From Gammaproteobacteria bacterium (GTDB lineage Bacteria; Pseudomonadota; Gammaproteobacteria; Steroidobacterales; Woeseiaceae): a stretch of 41,192 bases of DNA. The stretch covers positions 1 through 41,192 of the forward strand of contig QOPG01000011.1 of the NCBI GenBank assembly GCA_003331585.1, in the 5' to 3' direction. The notes under the pieces are model-generated. The model was not told the origin of the DNA. It saw only the letters and a program-made list of their open reading frames with translations, and made no database searches. How positions within the stretch are numbered: the stretch's first letter is position 1; every line of letters starts with the position of its first letter. This document shows, piece by piece, positions 17,809 to 27,032 of the stretch. The position numbers were made by a program, and so were the translations under genes.

Positions 17809-18117
17809 TCACACCTTCTCTAGTAGCTCTGATAGCTCTCCTGTTTCATACATTTCCATCATAATATCACAACCCCCTATAAGGTCGCCGTTGACATATA
17901 ACTGAGGAAATGTTGGCCAATTTGAAAAGGTTTTTAAACCTTCTCTTATCTCAGAATCTTCAAATATATTTATATATGAAAATGGTTTCCCTATGATCTT
18001 AAGAGCAGACACAGCTTGACTTGAAAAGCCGCATTGAGGGAAATCAGGCGTTCCTTTCATGTAAAGCATTACTGGGTTATTTTCTAACTGCTCTTTTATT
18101 CTATCGTCGATATTCAA
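17809..18117 (-). CDS. grxD: Monothiol glutaredoxin (Grx4 type)
   Basis: Carries [2Fe-2S] clusters as a glutathione-ligated dimer and takes part in cluster delivery. The active-site loop is KGTPDFPQCGFSSQ with the single Cys29 in CGFS; the glutathione-binding TFPQLYVNG and GGCD motifs follow. Length is 102 residues. The start is TTG at 18117: AAGGA lies six bases upstream, and the next methionine is inside the first strand, so no other start works. It converges with rnt. Confidence 0.96.
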   Translation of the reverse strand: MNIDDRIKEQLENNPVMLYMKGTPDFPQCGFSSQAVSALKIIGKPFSYINIFEDSEIREGLKTFSNWPTFPQLYVNGDLIGGCDIMMEMYETGELSELLEKV

Positions 18118-18253
18118 AGTGTATCCTTTTTATTGTAGTCATTAGTAACCAATATATTAGTTTATGAAATTAATCATTCCTAAACAAAAATAGAAATTAG
18201 CTATATTATATGACACATACAAATAAGAAATAAATCCTAATTAAAATAAAAAC
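18118..18253. promoter_or_regulatory. Divergent intergenic region between grxD and nadC
   Basis: A 136-base, very AT-rich gap that must carry promoters for grxD (minus) and nadC (plus). I see several TA-rich hexamers but no -35/-10 pair I can defend, and no operator-like palindrome. Confidence 0.25.
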
Positions 18254-19105
18254 ATGATACTTGCTAAAAATTTAAAAAATGAAATAAAAAAATCTGTCAC
18301 GATAGCAATAAATGAAGATATTGGAGATGGCGACTTAACTTCTTCAATTACCGAAAATATAAAAGTTTCTGCCGTCATTTTGACCAGAGAGGATATGACA
18401 CTCTCAGGTCAAGCTTGGGCTAATGAAGTATTTAACCAAATAGATCCAAAAATTAAAATTGAATGGATGTTTAACGATGGAGATACAATCAAAAAAAATA
18501 AAACTCTCGCAATTATTAATGGCAAAAGAAATAGCATTGTAATGGCAGAAAGATGTGTGCTTAATTTTCTCCAAACTTTATCTTCTACTGCGACTCAAAC
18601 CAGACGTTACGTTGATGCCGTTAATGGGACAAAATGTAAAATTTTGGATACAAGAAAAACTATTCCTGGATTACGACTCGCACAAAAGTATGCGGTATCT
18701 TGTGGCGGAGGAAAAAACCATAGATTTGGTCTTTTCGATGCAATTTTACTGAAAGAAAATCATATTACAAATTCATCCAGCATTAACGAGCTTGTGAAAA
18801 TTGGGCGAATAAAATATCCTAATATACTTATTGAAGTTGAAGTCGAGACCATTAAACAACTCAAAGAAGCTATTAAATCGGGAGCAGATAGGATACTACT
18901 TGATAATTTTAATCAAGAAATGCTCCAAGAAGCTTGCAGGATAAATAGTCTTTCAAAAAATTCTACTGAGTTGGAAGCATCGGGAAATATTACAATTGAA
19001 AATATTAAAAATATTGCTAAAACCGGAGTTGATTTTATTTCGGTAGGAGCAATTACAAAAAATATTAAATCTATTGACCTATCTATGTTAATCGATTCTT
19101 GGTAA
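18254..19105 (+). CDS. nadC: Nicotinate-nucleotide pyrophosphorylase (quinolinate phosphoribosyltransferase)
   Basis: Converts quinolinate and PRPP to nicotinate mononucleotide, CO2 and pyrophosphate in NAD synthesis. The N-terminal open-face domain begins with NEDIGDGDLTS and contains AERCVLNFLQTLS; the barrel holds ILDTRKTIPGLR, the GGGKNHR loop, LLKENHI, EVEVE and the phosphate-binding VGAIT near the end. At 283 residues it is normal length. No nadA or nadB is next to it. It converges with lspA with 22 bases between stops. Confidence 0.96.
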   Translation: MILAKNLKNEIKKSVTIAINEDIGDGDLTSSITENIKVSAVILTREDMTLSGQAWANEVFNQIDPKIKIEWMFNDGDTIKKNKTLAIINGKRNSIVMAERCVLNFLQTLSSTATQTRRYVDAVNGTKCKILDTRKTIPGLRLAQKYAVSCGGGKNHRFGLFDAILLKENHITNSSSINELVKIGRIKYPNILIEVEVETIKQLKEAIKSGADRILLDNFNQEMLQEACRINSLSKNSTELEASGNITIENIKNIAKTGVDFISVGAITKNIKSIDLSMLIDSW

Positions 19106-19127
19106 CTCTAATTGTATTCAAATGAAA

Positions 19128-19628
19128 TTAGTCGCTTCCATTTTTGATGGCATCGATAATAATTAATATTGCGCCTATCGAGATTGCTGCATCGGCTATA
19201 TTGAATGAAGGAAATGCCCAGCCATATATAAGGACCTGAAAATAATCAGTTACATAACCAAGCATTAATCGATCAAAAACATTACCTAGCGCGCCCCCCA
19301 GCACTAGAGCTAAGCCATAAGGGAGGCATATTTTTCTTTCCGCTTCAAGTTGCGTCAACCAAAAAATTATATAAAGACAAACCAAGATAGCAAGGATTGA
19401 TAAAAACCATCTTTGCCATCCACCAGCATCAGCGAGAAAACTAAAAGCTGCTCCAGGATTTTGCTGATGAGTTAAGTTAATAAAAAAATTAACCTTTATT
19501 TTTTCATATAAAAGTATATTTTCTATCACTAATGATTTAACCCACTGATCAGCTACAAAAACAATTGTTGCAACGATAAACCAAATATATAGCGGGCTTT
19601 TGATTTTTAAAAAATTTGCTTTAGGCAT
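19128..19628 (-). CDS. lspA: Lipoprotein signal peptidase (signal peptidase II)
   Basis: Inner-membrane aspartyl protease that removes signal peptides from prolipoproteins. Four membrane segments are visible. The two catalytic aspartates are in GNVFDRL and FNIADAAIS, and the conserved NPGAAFSFL segment is present. Length 166 residues. It starts two bases after the ribF stop. In most Gammaproteobacteria ileS lies between ribF and lspA; it is absent here. Confidence 0.96.
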   Translation of the reverse strand: MPKANFLKIKSPLYIWFIVATIVFVADQWVKSLVIENILLYEKIKVNFFINLTHQQNPGAAFSFLADAGGWQRWFLSILAILVCLYIIFWLTQLEAERKICLPYGLALVLGGALGNVFDRLMLGYVTDYFQVLIYGWAFPSFNIADAAISIGAILIIIDAIKNGSD

Positions 19629-19630
19629 AA

Positions 19631-20572
19631 TTAATTACTCTGTTTGAATACTTTTTTGGCGGCATCTGAGTCTAAGTGCATCTGCTCAATTAGAGCTTCA
19701 GAATTGATAAACTTTTCTTCATCTCGAATTTTTTGAAGAAAATCTACCTGAATATAATATCCATATATATCTCTATCAAAATTAAAGATGTGAACCTCAA
19801 GTAGAGGTTTCTTTTTTTCGTAAAATGTTGGTCTCAATCCAAGGCTTGCAACACCTTCTAGAGGTTCGTTACTCAAACCATATATTTTAACAGCGAATAT
19901 TCCCATTATTGGGGTCTTAATACGACCTATACTTACATTTGCTGTGGGGTAACCTAATTTTCTTCCTAATTTTTCTCCCTTAATAACCTTTCCTGACATT
20001 CGGAATGGTTTCCCAAGAAATCTTGCTGCCTCTTCAAGATTCCCTGATTGAAGATATTGCCTAATTAGAGTACTGCTGACGCGTTTATCATTTTCAACAA
20101 CACTAGATATTTTCTTTAATTCAAAACCCAAGGCTTTACCTGATCTCTCAAGATGATCAAAACCTCCTTCCCTATTTCGAGCAAAATGAAAATCATCTCC
20201 AACAATCAAGTGCTTTATATTTAATGTTTGAATTAAGAGTATTCTTATAAAATCATCAGCATTTATATTTTGCATGTTTTTATCGAACTTTGGGCAAAAG
20301 AAAATATCAATACCTAAATTGTCTAGTGCCTCATATTTTTCTCGAAATCTCATCAGTCTTGAGGGTGATTTTGACTGAAGAAAAAATTCTGCAGGTGTGG
20401 GCTCGAAACTCATTACTATGGTTGGTAATTTATTTTTATTGGATATATTTTTGATCTCATTGAGTAATACTTGATGGCCAATGTGAAGACCATCAAAAGC
20501 ACCAATTGTAAGAATGCTCCCTTCTTTTAAAATATCATTAGGAAAATTTTTAATTTTTCTGATTAATCTCAA
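19631..20572 (-). CDS. ribF: Bifunctional riboflavin kinase / FAD synthetase
   Basis: Makes FMN and then FAD from riboflavin. The N-terminal adenylyltransferase domain has the nucleotidyl transferase motif GAFDGLHIGH (residues 24-33) and VGDDFHFARNREG; the C-terminal riboflavin kinase domain has GKVIKGEKLGRKLGYPTANV. Length 313 residues. The start is TTG at 20572, giving MRLIRKIKNF, which resembles the MKLIRGIHN start of the E. coli protein; AAAGG lies just upstream, rather close. The start lies 23 bases inside the end of murJ. Confidence 0.95.
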   Translation of the reverse strand: MRLIRKIKNFPNDILKEGSILTIGAFDGLHIGHQVLLNEIKNISNKNKLPTIVMSFEPTPAEFFLQSKSPSRLMRFREKYEALDNLGIDIFFCPKFDKNMQNINADDFIRILLIQTLNIKHLIVGDDFHFARNREGGFDHLERSGKALGFELKKISSVVENDKRVSSTLIRQYLQSGNLEEAARFLGKPFRMSGKVIKGEKLGRKLGYPTANVSIGRIKTPIMGIFAVKIYGLSNEPLEGVASLGLRPTFYEKKKPLLEVHIFNFDRDIYGYYIQVDFLQKIRDEEKFINSEALIEQMHLDSDAAKKVFKQSN

Positions 20573-22160
20573 AACCTTTACTCTCTTTAAATTTCAATTC
20601 TTTTATCTTTATTCCAAGGATTGATAATGTTACAAAATAAAGAAACATACTCGCTAGAATAATCATCAATAACCATACTGCTCTTTCCATTGCATGCATC
20701 GCCAACCACCAAATTAAAGGTTGTTTCGTGTAAACCAAGAAAGCAACCATCGCTATATTTGCGAGACACAGCTTTATGAAAAAGATCTTCGATGTTTTAA
20801 AATTATTAAGTATTTTATTTCTTTTAAGGCCCAAAAATAATAAAACTGCATTTATAAGTGCTGCAATTGATATCGACGAAGCTAAGCCCACATGCGTAGC
20901 TTCAAAATTTATCTTTTGTAGATAGAAGACAAAACCGGATCCAAGAATTAAATTAATTGCTACGCAAATGATACCAATTTTGACGGGTGTTTTAGTATCC
21001 TCTCGGGCAAAATATGCTGGCGATAAAATTTTTACAAAAGAAAAACCAATCAATCCAATAGAAAATATACTAAGACTTAAAGATGTCAAACGAACATCAA
21101 TTTGATCAAAAGCACCGCCAAAATATATTACTGCAATAATGGGTTCAGCTAAAATAAAAATACCTACAGAAGCCGGAATAATAAATATTAGAGCAATTTT
21201 AATCGACCAACATATAGCATCAGAAAATTTATCAATCAAATTCTTTGAATATAGACGCGAAAGATAAGGTAAAGTTACAGTTGCAATTGCAATACCAAAC
21301 AAACTAAGTGGTAACTCCATTATCCTATCAGAATAATACAATAAACTTATTTTCCCTGTCCCGATTAGAGATGCAATGATTCCGCTCACCAAAATATTTA
21401 CCTGAGATACAGACGAGCCAAATAAAGCTGGACCCATAAGATTGGTGATTCTCTTAATTCCTTCATGGCGATAATTCCATCTGGGTCGAGGGATTAAATT
21501 AATTTTTGATAAAAACGGTAATTGAAAAAACAACTGGATCAATCCTGCAAAAAAAACACCGTATGCGAGAGACATCCCTGGCTCATTTAGCTTCGGAGAT
21601 ATGACTACAACAAAAAAAATAAGAACAATATTTAAAATTACTGGTGTTATTGCGGGTACCGCAAATTTTCCATATGTATTTAAGAGACTTCCTGAGAATG
21701 CAGTCAATGATATAAACATAAGATAAGGAAATGTAAATTTTAGCATCAGAGCCGATAAATCAAATCTGCCATCTTCACCAATAAATCCAGGGGCCACAAT
21801 CGAAATGAATATGGGAGAAAAAATTACACCAATTAAAGAGACTATAAATAAAATAAGTCCAAGGGTACCGGCAACTGAATCAACCAAAACTTTGACTTCT
21901 TTGTGGTTTTTATTTTCTTTATAACTCGAAATAACTGGAACAAAACCCTGATTAAATGCACCTTCTCCAAAAAAACGTCGAAGCATGTTTGGAATCCTAT
22001 TGGCTACAATAAATGCATCCATTATCATTGAGACTCCAAAAAATCTTGCAAAGACTATATCGCGGAGCATCCCAAATATTCTGGAAATAAGGGTCATTGA
22101 GCTCACAATAATGGTCGAGTTTAATAATTTTGCATCAGATTTTAAGCTAGAATTACTCAT
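20550..22160 (-). CDS. murJ: Lipid II flippase MurJ
   Basis: Inner-membrane protein of the MOP exporter family that flips the peptidoglycan precursor lipid II. The 536 residues contain about 14 hydrophobic segments. Family features are the N-terminal SRIFGMLRDIVFARFFG, the FFGEGAFNQGFVPV segment, and the central PSPY-like region. It is first in a murJ-ribF-lspA operon divergent from rpsT, as in pseudomonads. The ribF start overlaps its end. Confidence 0.95.
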   Translation of the reverse strand: MSNSSLKSDAKLLNSTIIVSSMTLISRIFGMLRDIVFARFFGVSMIMDAFIVANRIPNMLRRFFGEGAFNQGFVPVISSYKENKNHKEVKVLVDSVAGTLGLILFIVSLIGVIFSPIFISIVAPGFIGEDGRFDLSALMLKFTFPYLMFISLTAFSGSLLNTYGKFAVPAITPVILNIVLIFFVVVISPKLNEPGMSLAYGVFFAGLIQLFFQLPFLSKINLIPRPRWNYRHEGIKRITNLMGPALFGSSVSQVNILVSGIIASLIGTGKISLLYYSDRIMELPLSLFGIAIATVTLPYLSRLYSKNLIDKFSDAICWSIKIALIFIIPASVGIFILAEPIIAVIYFGGAFDQIDVRLTSLSLSIFSIGLIGFSFVKILSPAYFAREDTKTPVKIGIICVAINLILGSGFVFYLQKINFEATHVGLASSISIAALINAVLLFLGLKRNKILNNFKTSKIFFIKLCLANIAMVAFLVYTKQPLIWWLAMHAMERAVWLLMIILASMFLYFVTLSILGIKIKELKFKESKGFEINQKN

Positions 22161-22229
22161 TTATCTTTATATTATCCTAATCGAAGATAATTAGAACTTC
22201 ATAGTTTACTAATTTTATGAATTATCTAA

Positions 22230-22258
22230 TTGACAATTTACCATTATAAAAGAATAAT
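22230..22258 (+). promoter_or_regulatory. Promoter of rpsT
   Basis: A perfect -35 TTGACA (22230-22235), a 17-base spacer and AATAAT (22253-22258, five of six) form the strongest sigma-70-type promoter I see in the window. Transcription would start near 22265, giving a leader of about 70 bases before the rpsT GTG. The 176-base gap also must hold the murJ promoter on the other strand, which I could not place. Confidence 0.7.
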
Positions 22259-22336
22259 ACTGCGCTTGATCGTATCTATTTAAGGGTATGAAATATAACT
22301 TAACTATTAACAATATCGAGAAGAGTTGGAATAACT

Positions 22337-22600
22337 GTGGCAAATATAAAATCAGCACAAAAGCGAGCAAAACAAGCAATTAAATCTCGTGCGCACAATA
22401 TGGATCTTCGTTCGAAGCTGAGAACAAAGATAAAAAATGTTGTGAATGGTATCGATCAAAACGATAAAGAAGCTGCTACAGCAGCATATAAGGATGCTGT
22501 TCCAGTAATAGATTCAATGGCAAGTAAAGGTATAATCAAAAAAAATAAAGCTGCAAGACATAAAAGCAGGCTTAACAAAAAAATCAAAAGCCTGACTTAG
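22337..22600 (+). CDS. rpsT: Ribosomal protein S20
   Basis: Small-subunit primary binding protein for 16S rRNA, 87 residues, highly basic and helical. [14 protein letters not shown] at the N-terminus and [16 protein letters not shown] near the end are typical. The start is GTG at 22337. Single-gene unit, divergent from murJ and convergent with obgE with one base between stops. Its last codons include an inverted repeat that may act as a terminator (listed separately). Confidence 0.97.
   Translation: MANIKSAQKRAKQAIKSRAHNMDLRSKLRTKIKNVVNGIDQNDKEAATAAYKDAVPVIDSMASKGIIKKNKAARHKSRLNKKIKSLT
22567..22594 (-). terminator. Possible obgE terminator inside the end of rpsT
   Basis: CAGGCTT (22567-22573) and AAGCCTG (22588-22594) form a perfect seven-base inverted repeat with a 14-base loop. 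Read on the minus strand, just after the obgE stop, the stem is followed by CTTTTA, a short U-tract. On the plus strand no U-tract follows directly. The repeat lies in the last codons of rpsT, so it may be partly chance. Confidence 0.35.
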
Positions 22601-22601
22601 A

Positions 22602-23633
<1,032 letters not shown>

Positions 23634-23643
23634 TTAGTTGGAT

Positions 23644-23667
23644 AAAAAAAACCCCGCAATAGCGGGG
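23644..23667 (-). terminator. Rho-independent terminator between rpmA and obgE
   Basis: On the minus strand, CCCCGC and GCGGGG pair around a four-base loop, followed by eight T residues (the A-run at 23644-23651). This GC-only stem stands out in an AT-rich region. It lies 28 bases after the rpmA stop and about 22 bases before the obgE ATG, so it would end most rplU-rpmA transcripts. Confidence 0.85.
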
Positions 23668-23694
23668 GAGAAAGATAAAATATATGTAAAAATT

Positions 23695-23946
23695 TTATAC
23701 AATGTTTACGTATTGTCTATTTTTTAGACCTTTTTTCTGAAATTTGACTAAGCCATCTGCCTTAGCAAATAAAGTATGATCCTTACCAATACCAACATTT
23801 TCTCCAGGATGAAAACGGGTACCCCTTTGACGAACGATAATGTTACCAGCCACTACTTTTTGCCCACCATACATCTTTACCCCAAGTCTTTTGCTTTCTG
23901 AATCTCTTCCATTTCTGGTACTTCCACCCGCTTTTTTGTGAGCCAT
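23695..23946 (-). CDS. rpmA: Ribosomal protein L27
   Basis: Large-subunit protein whose N-terminus reaches the peptidyl transferase centre. The sequence [22 protein letters not shown], then YGGQ and [10 protein letters not shown], is standard; 83 residues. It starts directly with MAHKKAGG, so there is no cleavable Firmicutes-type N-terminal extension. A good ribosome binding site (AGGAG) lies eight bases before the ATG. It follows rplU by 60 bases. Confidence 0.98.
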   Translation of the reverse strand: MAHKKAGGSTRNGRDSESKRLGVKMYGGQKVVAGNIIVRQRGTRFHPGENVGIGKDHTLFAKADGLVKFQKKGLKNRQYVNIV

Positions 23947-24006
23947 GTTATTCTCCTATTCGAATTCGATATTATAACAAATCGGATATTTCAAACTGAA
24001 TTTTTG

Positions 24007-24534
24007 TTACTTTTTCTTTGCTACTTTTTTTGCTACTTTTTTCTTAGTAACTTTCTTTGCAACTTTTTTCTTAGTAACTTTCTTTGCTACTTTTTTCTTA
24101 GTAACTTTCTTTGCAACTTTTTTTGCTACTTTTTTCTTAGTAACTTTCTTTGCTACTTTTTTCTTAGTAACTTTCTTTGCTACTTTTTTCTCATCTTCTT
24201 TAGGAGCATTCGATTTTGTTTTACCCTTTCCGATTGACACAATTTCAATTTCGGTAAAAAACTGACGATGCGTTCCTTGTCTCAAGTAGTTTTTTCTTCT
24301 TTTAAACTTAACTACTGGAACTTTTTTGCTTTTTCCTTGTTTTGTAATCTTAGCTGTTACTGATGTTTTAGGGATATAGGGTGTTCCTATTTTAATATTA
24401 TCACCCTCACCTAAGATCATAACCTCATCGAACTGAACGCTTGAACCTTCATCGGCATTAATTTTTTCTAGTTTAATTTTATCGCCTTCTTTACCACGAT
24501 ATTGTTTGCCGCCTGAGCGGAATACTGCGTACAT
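24007..24534 (-). CDS. rplU: Ribosomal protein L21 with long lysine-rich repeat tail
   Basis: Large-subunit protein binding 23S rRNA. Residues 1-103 are a normal L21 (MYAVFRSGGKQYRGKEGDKI at the start, then KFKRRKNYLRQGTHRQFF). After residue about 104 comes a linker and then residues 116-175, made almost only of Lys, Val, Ala and Thr in repeats of the nine-residue unit KKVAKKVTK. Total length 175 against about 103 in E. coli. The ATG at 24534 has GGAG seven bases upstream; an upstream TTG at 24546 is rejected. First gene of rplU-rpmA. Confidence 0.95.
   Translation of the reverse strand: MYAVFRSGGKQYRGKEGDKIKLEKINADEGSSVQFDEVMILGEGDNIKIGTPYIPKTSVTAKITKQGKSKKVPVVKFKRRKNYLRQGTHRQFFTEIEIVSIGKGKTKSNAPKEDEKKVAKKVTKKKVAKKVTKKKVAKKVAKKVTKKKVAKKVTKKKVAKKVTKKKVAKKVAKKK
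24010..24189 (-). repeat. In-frame tandem repeats encoding the L21 tail
   Basis: A 27-base unit (plus-strand form CTTTGCTACTTTTTTCTTAG followed by TAACTTT) recurs five times with very few base differences, with extra half units at the third copy and at the end. Each unit encodes nine residues, KKVAKKVTK. Near-identity at the DNA level suggests recent expansion or ongoing recombination or slippage; copy number may vary between strains. Confidence 0.9.
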
Positions 24535-24601
24535 TTTTATCTCCAACGATATTTAGCTAACTTATTCTATTTGCTTTGATAATTTAATGAGCAATTCGAA
24601 A

Positions 24602-24621
24602 TTCTTTGATTCAACAAAGAA
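24602..24621 (-). promoter_or_regulatory. Possible leader hairpin of rplU-rpmA mRNA
   Basis: TTCTTTG and CAAAGAA form a perfect seven-base inverted repeat with a six-base loop. It begins almost exactly where the proposed rplU promoter would start transcription, so it would be the 5' end of the mRNA. It could stabilise the mRNA or be part of a ribosomal protein leader; no specific class is recognised. Confidence 0.4.
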
Positions 24622-24626
24622 CGGCA

Positions 24627-24655
24627 ATAGTATAGATTCAAGCCTCTCAGGTCAA
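24627..24655 (-). promoter_or_regulatory. Promoter of rplU-rpmA
   Basis: On the minus strand TTGACC (24655-24650, five of six) and TACTAT (24632-24627, four of six) are separated by exactly 17 bases. Transcription would start near 24620, about 85 bases before the rplU ATG. The rest of the 225-base gap to ispB contains a TATAAT at 24731-24736 on the plus strand that may belong to ispB, without a clear -35. Confidence 0.6.
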
Positions 24656-24759
24656 TGTCACATATCAAAATTTATTGCAAAAATTGAAGTTCCTAAAAAA
24701 ATTCTCTGAATGTTTTAATATGTTTTCGTCTATAATTATATTTTATATCTTTTGATGAG

Positions 24760-25758
24760 ATGGGCAATCTAAAAACAAATAATATTATGGATGATTTTAA
24801 TCAAATAAAGTCAGTCGTCCTAGATGATTCAAATAAAGTGGATGATTTGATTAGAGATAATCTGAATACTGATGTCGCACTTATTTCAAAAGTCTCTGAG
24901 TATATTATAAATAGCGGAGGTAAAAGAATTAGGCCATTAATTGTTTTATTGGTCTCTCATGCATTGAATTATAAAAAAGAAATGCATATTAATATTGCCG
25001 CAATCATTGAATTTATCCATACGGCAACATTACTCCATGATGATGTTGTCGATTCTTCAAAAAAAAGAAGAGGTCAAGAAACAGCCAATATTATATTTGG
25101 AAATCAAGCTAGTGTTCTAATTGGTGATTTTTTATATTCAAGAGCTTTTCAGATGATGGTTAAACTGGACAACATGAAAATACTTAAAGTTCTGGCTAAT
25201 ACAACAAATACCATTGCAACCGGAGAAGTAATGCAATTGATAAATGTTCATGATTCAACAATAAATGAAGATGATTATTTACAGATTATATACAGAAAAA
25301 CAGCCTGTTTATTTGAGGCTAGTGGTCATACTGCAGCTTTATTGGCAAACGCAAATGATGATCAAAAAACTGCAATGATTGAATATGGCAAACAATTAGG
25401 GATTGCTTTCCAATTAATTGATGATTCGCTTGATTACAATTCTTCCTCAGAAACTACAGGTAAAAATCTAGGTGATGATCTCGCTGAAGGTAAGCCAACA
25501 CTTCCAATCATCCATGCTATAAAAAATTGCGATAATAATGAAAAGATCTTACTGCAAACTGCTATAGAAAATGGTGATTTATCAAAATTACCGATAATTC
25601 AAAAGATTATTAGATCAACAAAAGCGATTGAATATACGACTCTTCGTGCGAAAGAAGCTGCTAACAAAGCTATAATGGCTATCAATAGAATCCCTGACTC
25701 TAAATACAAGAATGCTTTAATTGCTATAGCTAATTACTCTGTTGACAGAAAATCTTAA
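24760..25758 (+). CDS. ispB: Polyprenyl diphosphate synthase (octaprenyl type)
   Basis: Adds isopentenyl diphosphate units to make the side chain of ubiquinone. The first aspartate-rich motif is HDDVVD, the second is LIDDSLDY; GGKRIRP, which binds substrate pyrophosphate, and KTACLFEAS are also visible. Length 332 residues from the ATG at 24760; a second ATG at 24787 (MDDFNQIK) would match the E. coli N-terminal length better, so the start is uncertain. Divergent from rplU, as in E. coli and pseudomonads. The chain length of the product cannot be read from sequence with confidence. Confidence 0.93.
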   Translation: MGNLKTNNIMDDFNQIKSVVLDDSNKVDDLIRDNLNTDVALISKVSEYIINSGGKRIRPLIVLLVSHALNYKKEMHINIAAIIEFIHTATLLHDDVVDSSKKRRGQETANIIFGNQASVLIGDFLYSRAFQMMVKLDNMKILKVLANTTNTIATGEVMQLINVHDSTINEDDYLQIIYRKTACLFEASGHTAALLANANDDQKTAMIEYGKQLGIAFQLIDDSLDYNSSSETTGKNLGDDLAEGKPTLPIIHAIKNCDNNEKILLQTAIENGDLSKLPIIQKIIRSTKAIEYTTLRAKEAANKAIMAINRIPDSKYKNALIAIANYSVDRKS

Positions 25759-25785
25759 TAATACAATCAACTTGATTCAGAAGAA

Positions 25786-27030
25786 ATGAGAGAAGCTCTT
25801 AAACCCGTATCTGCACTTTTGATCAGTGTAGCAATTCTTCTCACTGGTCAAGGGTTACAAGGAACATTATTGCCAATCAGAGCGAGTGTAGAGTCTTTCT
25901 CGACTACCTCAATTGGATTAATGGGTGCTGCCTACTTTCTTGGATTCACTATTGGGTGCCTCTTGGGAGTGTATTTTGTAAAAAGAGTCGGGCATATTAG
26001 AGTTTTTCTCGCAATGACCGCTATAGCTTCAACTACGGCCCTCATCCATGCTCTATTATTGTTTCCCTCGATTTGGATTCTCATGAGAATGCTTACTGGA
26101 TTTTGTTTTGCAGTTCTTTTTGTGGTGATTGAAAGCTGGGTCAATGATCGCTCTTCCAATGAGAATCGTGGAGTAATTTTTTCAGTTTATGTAATGATTA
26201 CATTGACCGTTCAGGCTGCTGGTCAATTTTTAATATTACTTTATGAACCAAATGGAGTGGAGCTATTTGCTATAACCTCTATTTTAGTCACATTAGCTGC
26301 TATTCCAATTGCTTTATCAACTTCTCCCGCACCATATATAGATCAAAATACATCCTTTGATCTCAAAAAATTATACAAAATATCACCTGCGGCGGTTATT
26401 GGTTGTTTATTTATCGGGCTTGCGAATGGTTCTTTTTGGTCACTCGCCCCAATTTTTATTTCAGATGTTTTTGCTGATATATCATTCACTGCTTATTTTA
26501 TGACTGCAGTGATAGTTGGTGGTGCAATTTTTCAGTGGCCAATAGGTTACTTGTCCGACAAAATAGGAAGAAGAAAAATAACAATTATAACGGCCGCCTT
26601 CAGTGCAACTATATCTTTTTTAATTGTCTCAATGATTGATACTTTAAATCTATCGGGACTCATAATCACAGGTATATTTTGGGGGGGATTAACATTTCCC
26701 TTGTATGCAGTGACTGTGGCTCACGCTAATGATAATGCTGAACCAAAAGAGTTTGTTATGGTATCTAGTAGTCTTCTTCTAATGTATGGATTAGGAGCAA
26801 TCATCGGACCGATAATATCATCAGGATTGATGTCGTATACCAAATCTAGTGGTTTATTCTTATTTACAGGAATCGCTCACTTAATCCTAGCAATTTATCT
26901 TTCTTCAAGAGTTGCTTATCGAGAGAGTAAGCCATTAGAAGAGCATATTCCTTTTAATGATGCACTTAATGCAACACATACCGCATCGCAAGTTTATGAA
27001 TCCAACGAATACGAAACCGATTCTGAATAA
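25786..27030 (+). CDS. Major facilitator superfamily transporter (YcaD-like)
   Basis: Membrane transporter of 414 residues with about 12 hydrophobic segments and a hydrophilic C-terminal tail of about 35 residues. MFS signatures are visible after helix 2 (VKRVGHIR) and in the middle loop (GYLSDKIGRRK). The segment VIESWVNDR, followed by NRG, and the overall layout resemble the YcaD family, whose substrate is not established. It follows ispB by 27 bases on the same strand and ends two bases from the convergent argH stop. Substrate unknown. Confidence 0.85.
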   Translation: MREALKPVSALLISVAILLTGQGLQGTLLPIRASVESFSTTSIGLMGAAYFLGFTIGCLLGVYFVKRVGHIRVFLAMTAIASTTALIHALLLFPSIWILMRMLTGFCFAVLFVVIESWVNDRSSNENRGVIFSVYVMITLTVQAAGQFLILLYEPNGVELFAITSILVTLAAIPIALSTSPAPYIDQNTSFDLKKLYKISPAAVIGCLFIGLANGSFWSLAPIFISDVFADISFTAYFMTAVIVGGAIFQWPIGYLSDKIGRRKITIITAAFSATISFLIVSMIDTLNLSGLIITGIFWGGLTFPLYAVTVAHANDNAEPKEFVMVSSSLLLMYGLGAIIGPIISSGLMSYTKSSGLFLFTGIAHLILAIYLSSRVAYRESKPLEEHIPFNDALNATHTASQVYESNEYETDSE

Positions 27031-27032
27031 TT

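Noticed and set aside
24010-24189. Regular repeats that could suggest a CRISPR array
   Set aside because: The repeats are in-frame, contiguous and without unique spacers; they encode the L21 tail.
23938-24237. A 99-residue plus-strand open frame rich in Phe, Leu and Cys, antisense to rplU
   Set aside because: It is the shadow of the Lys-rich repeat in the L21 tail; its repeats (NFLCNFFLS) follow from the complementary codons and it has no own start signal.
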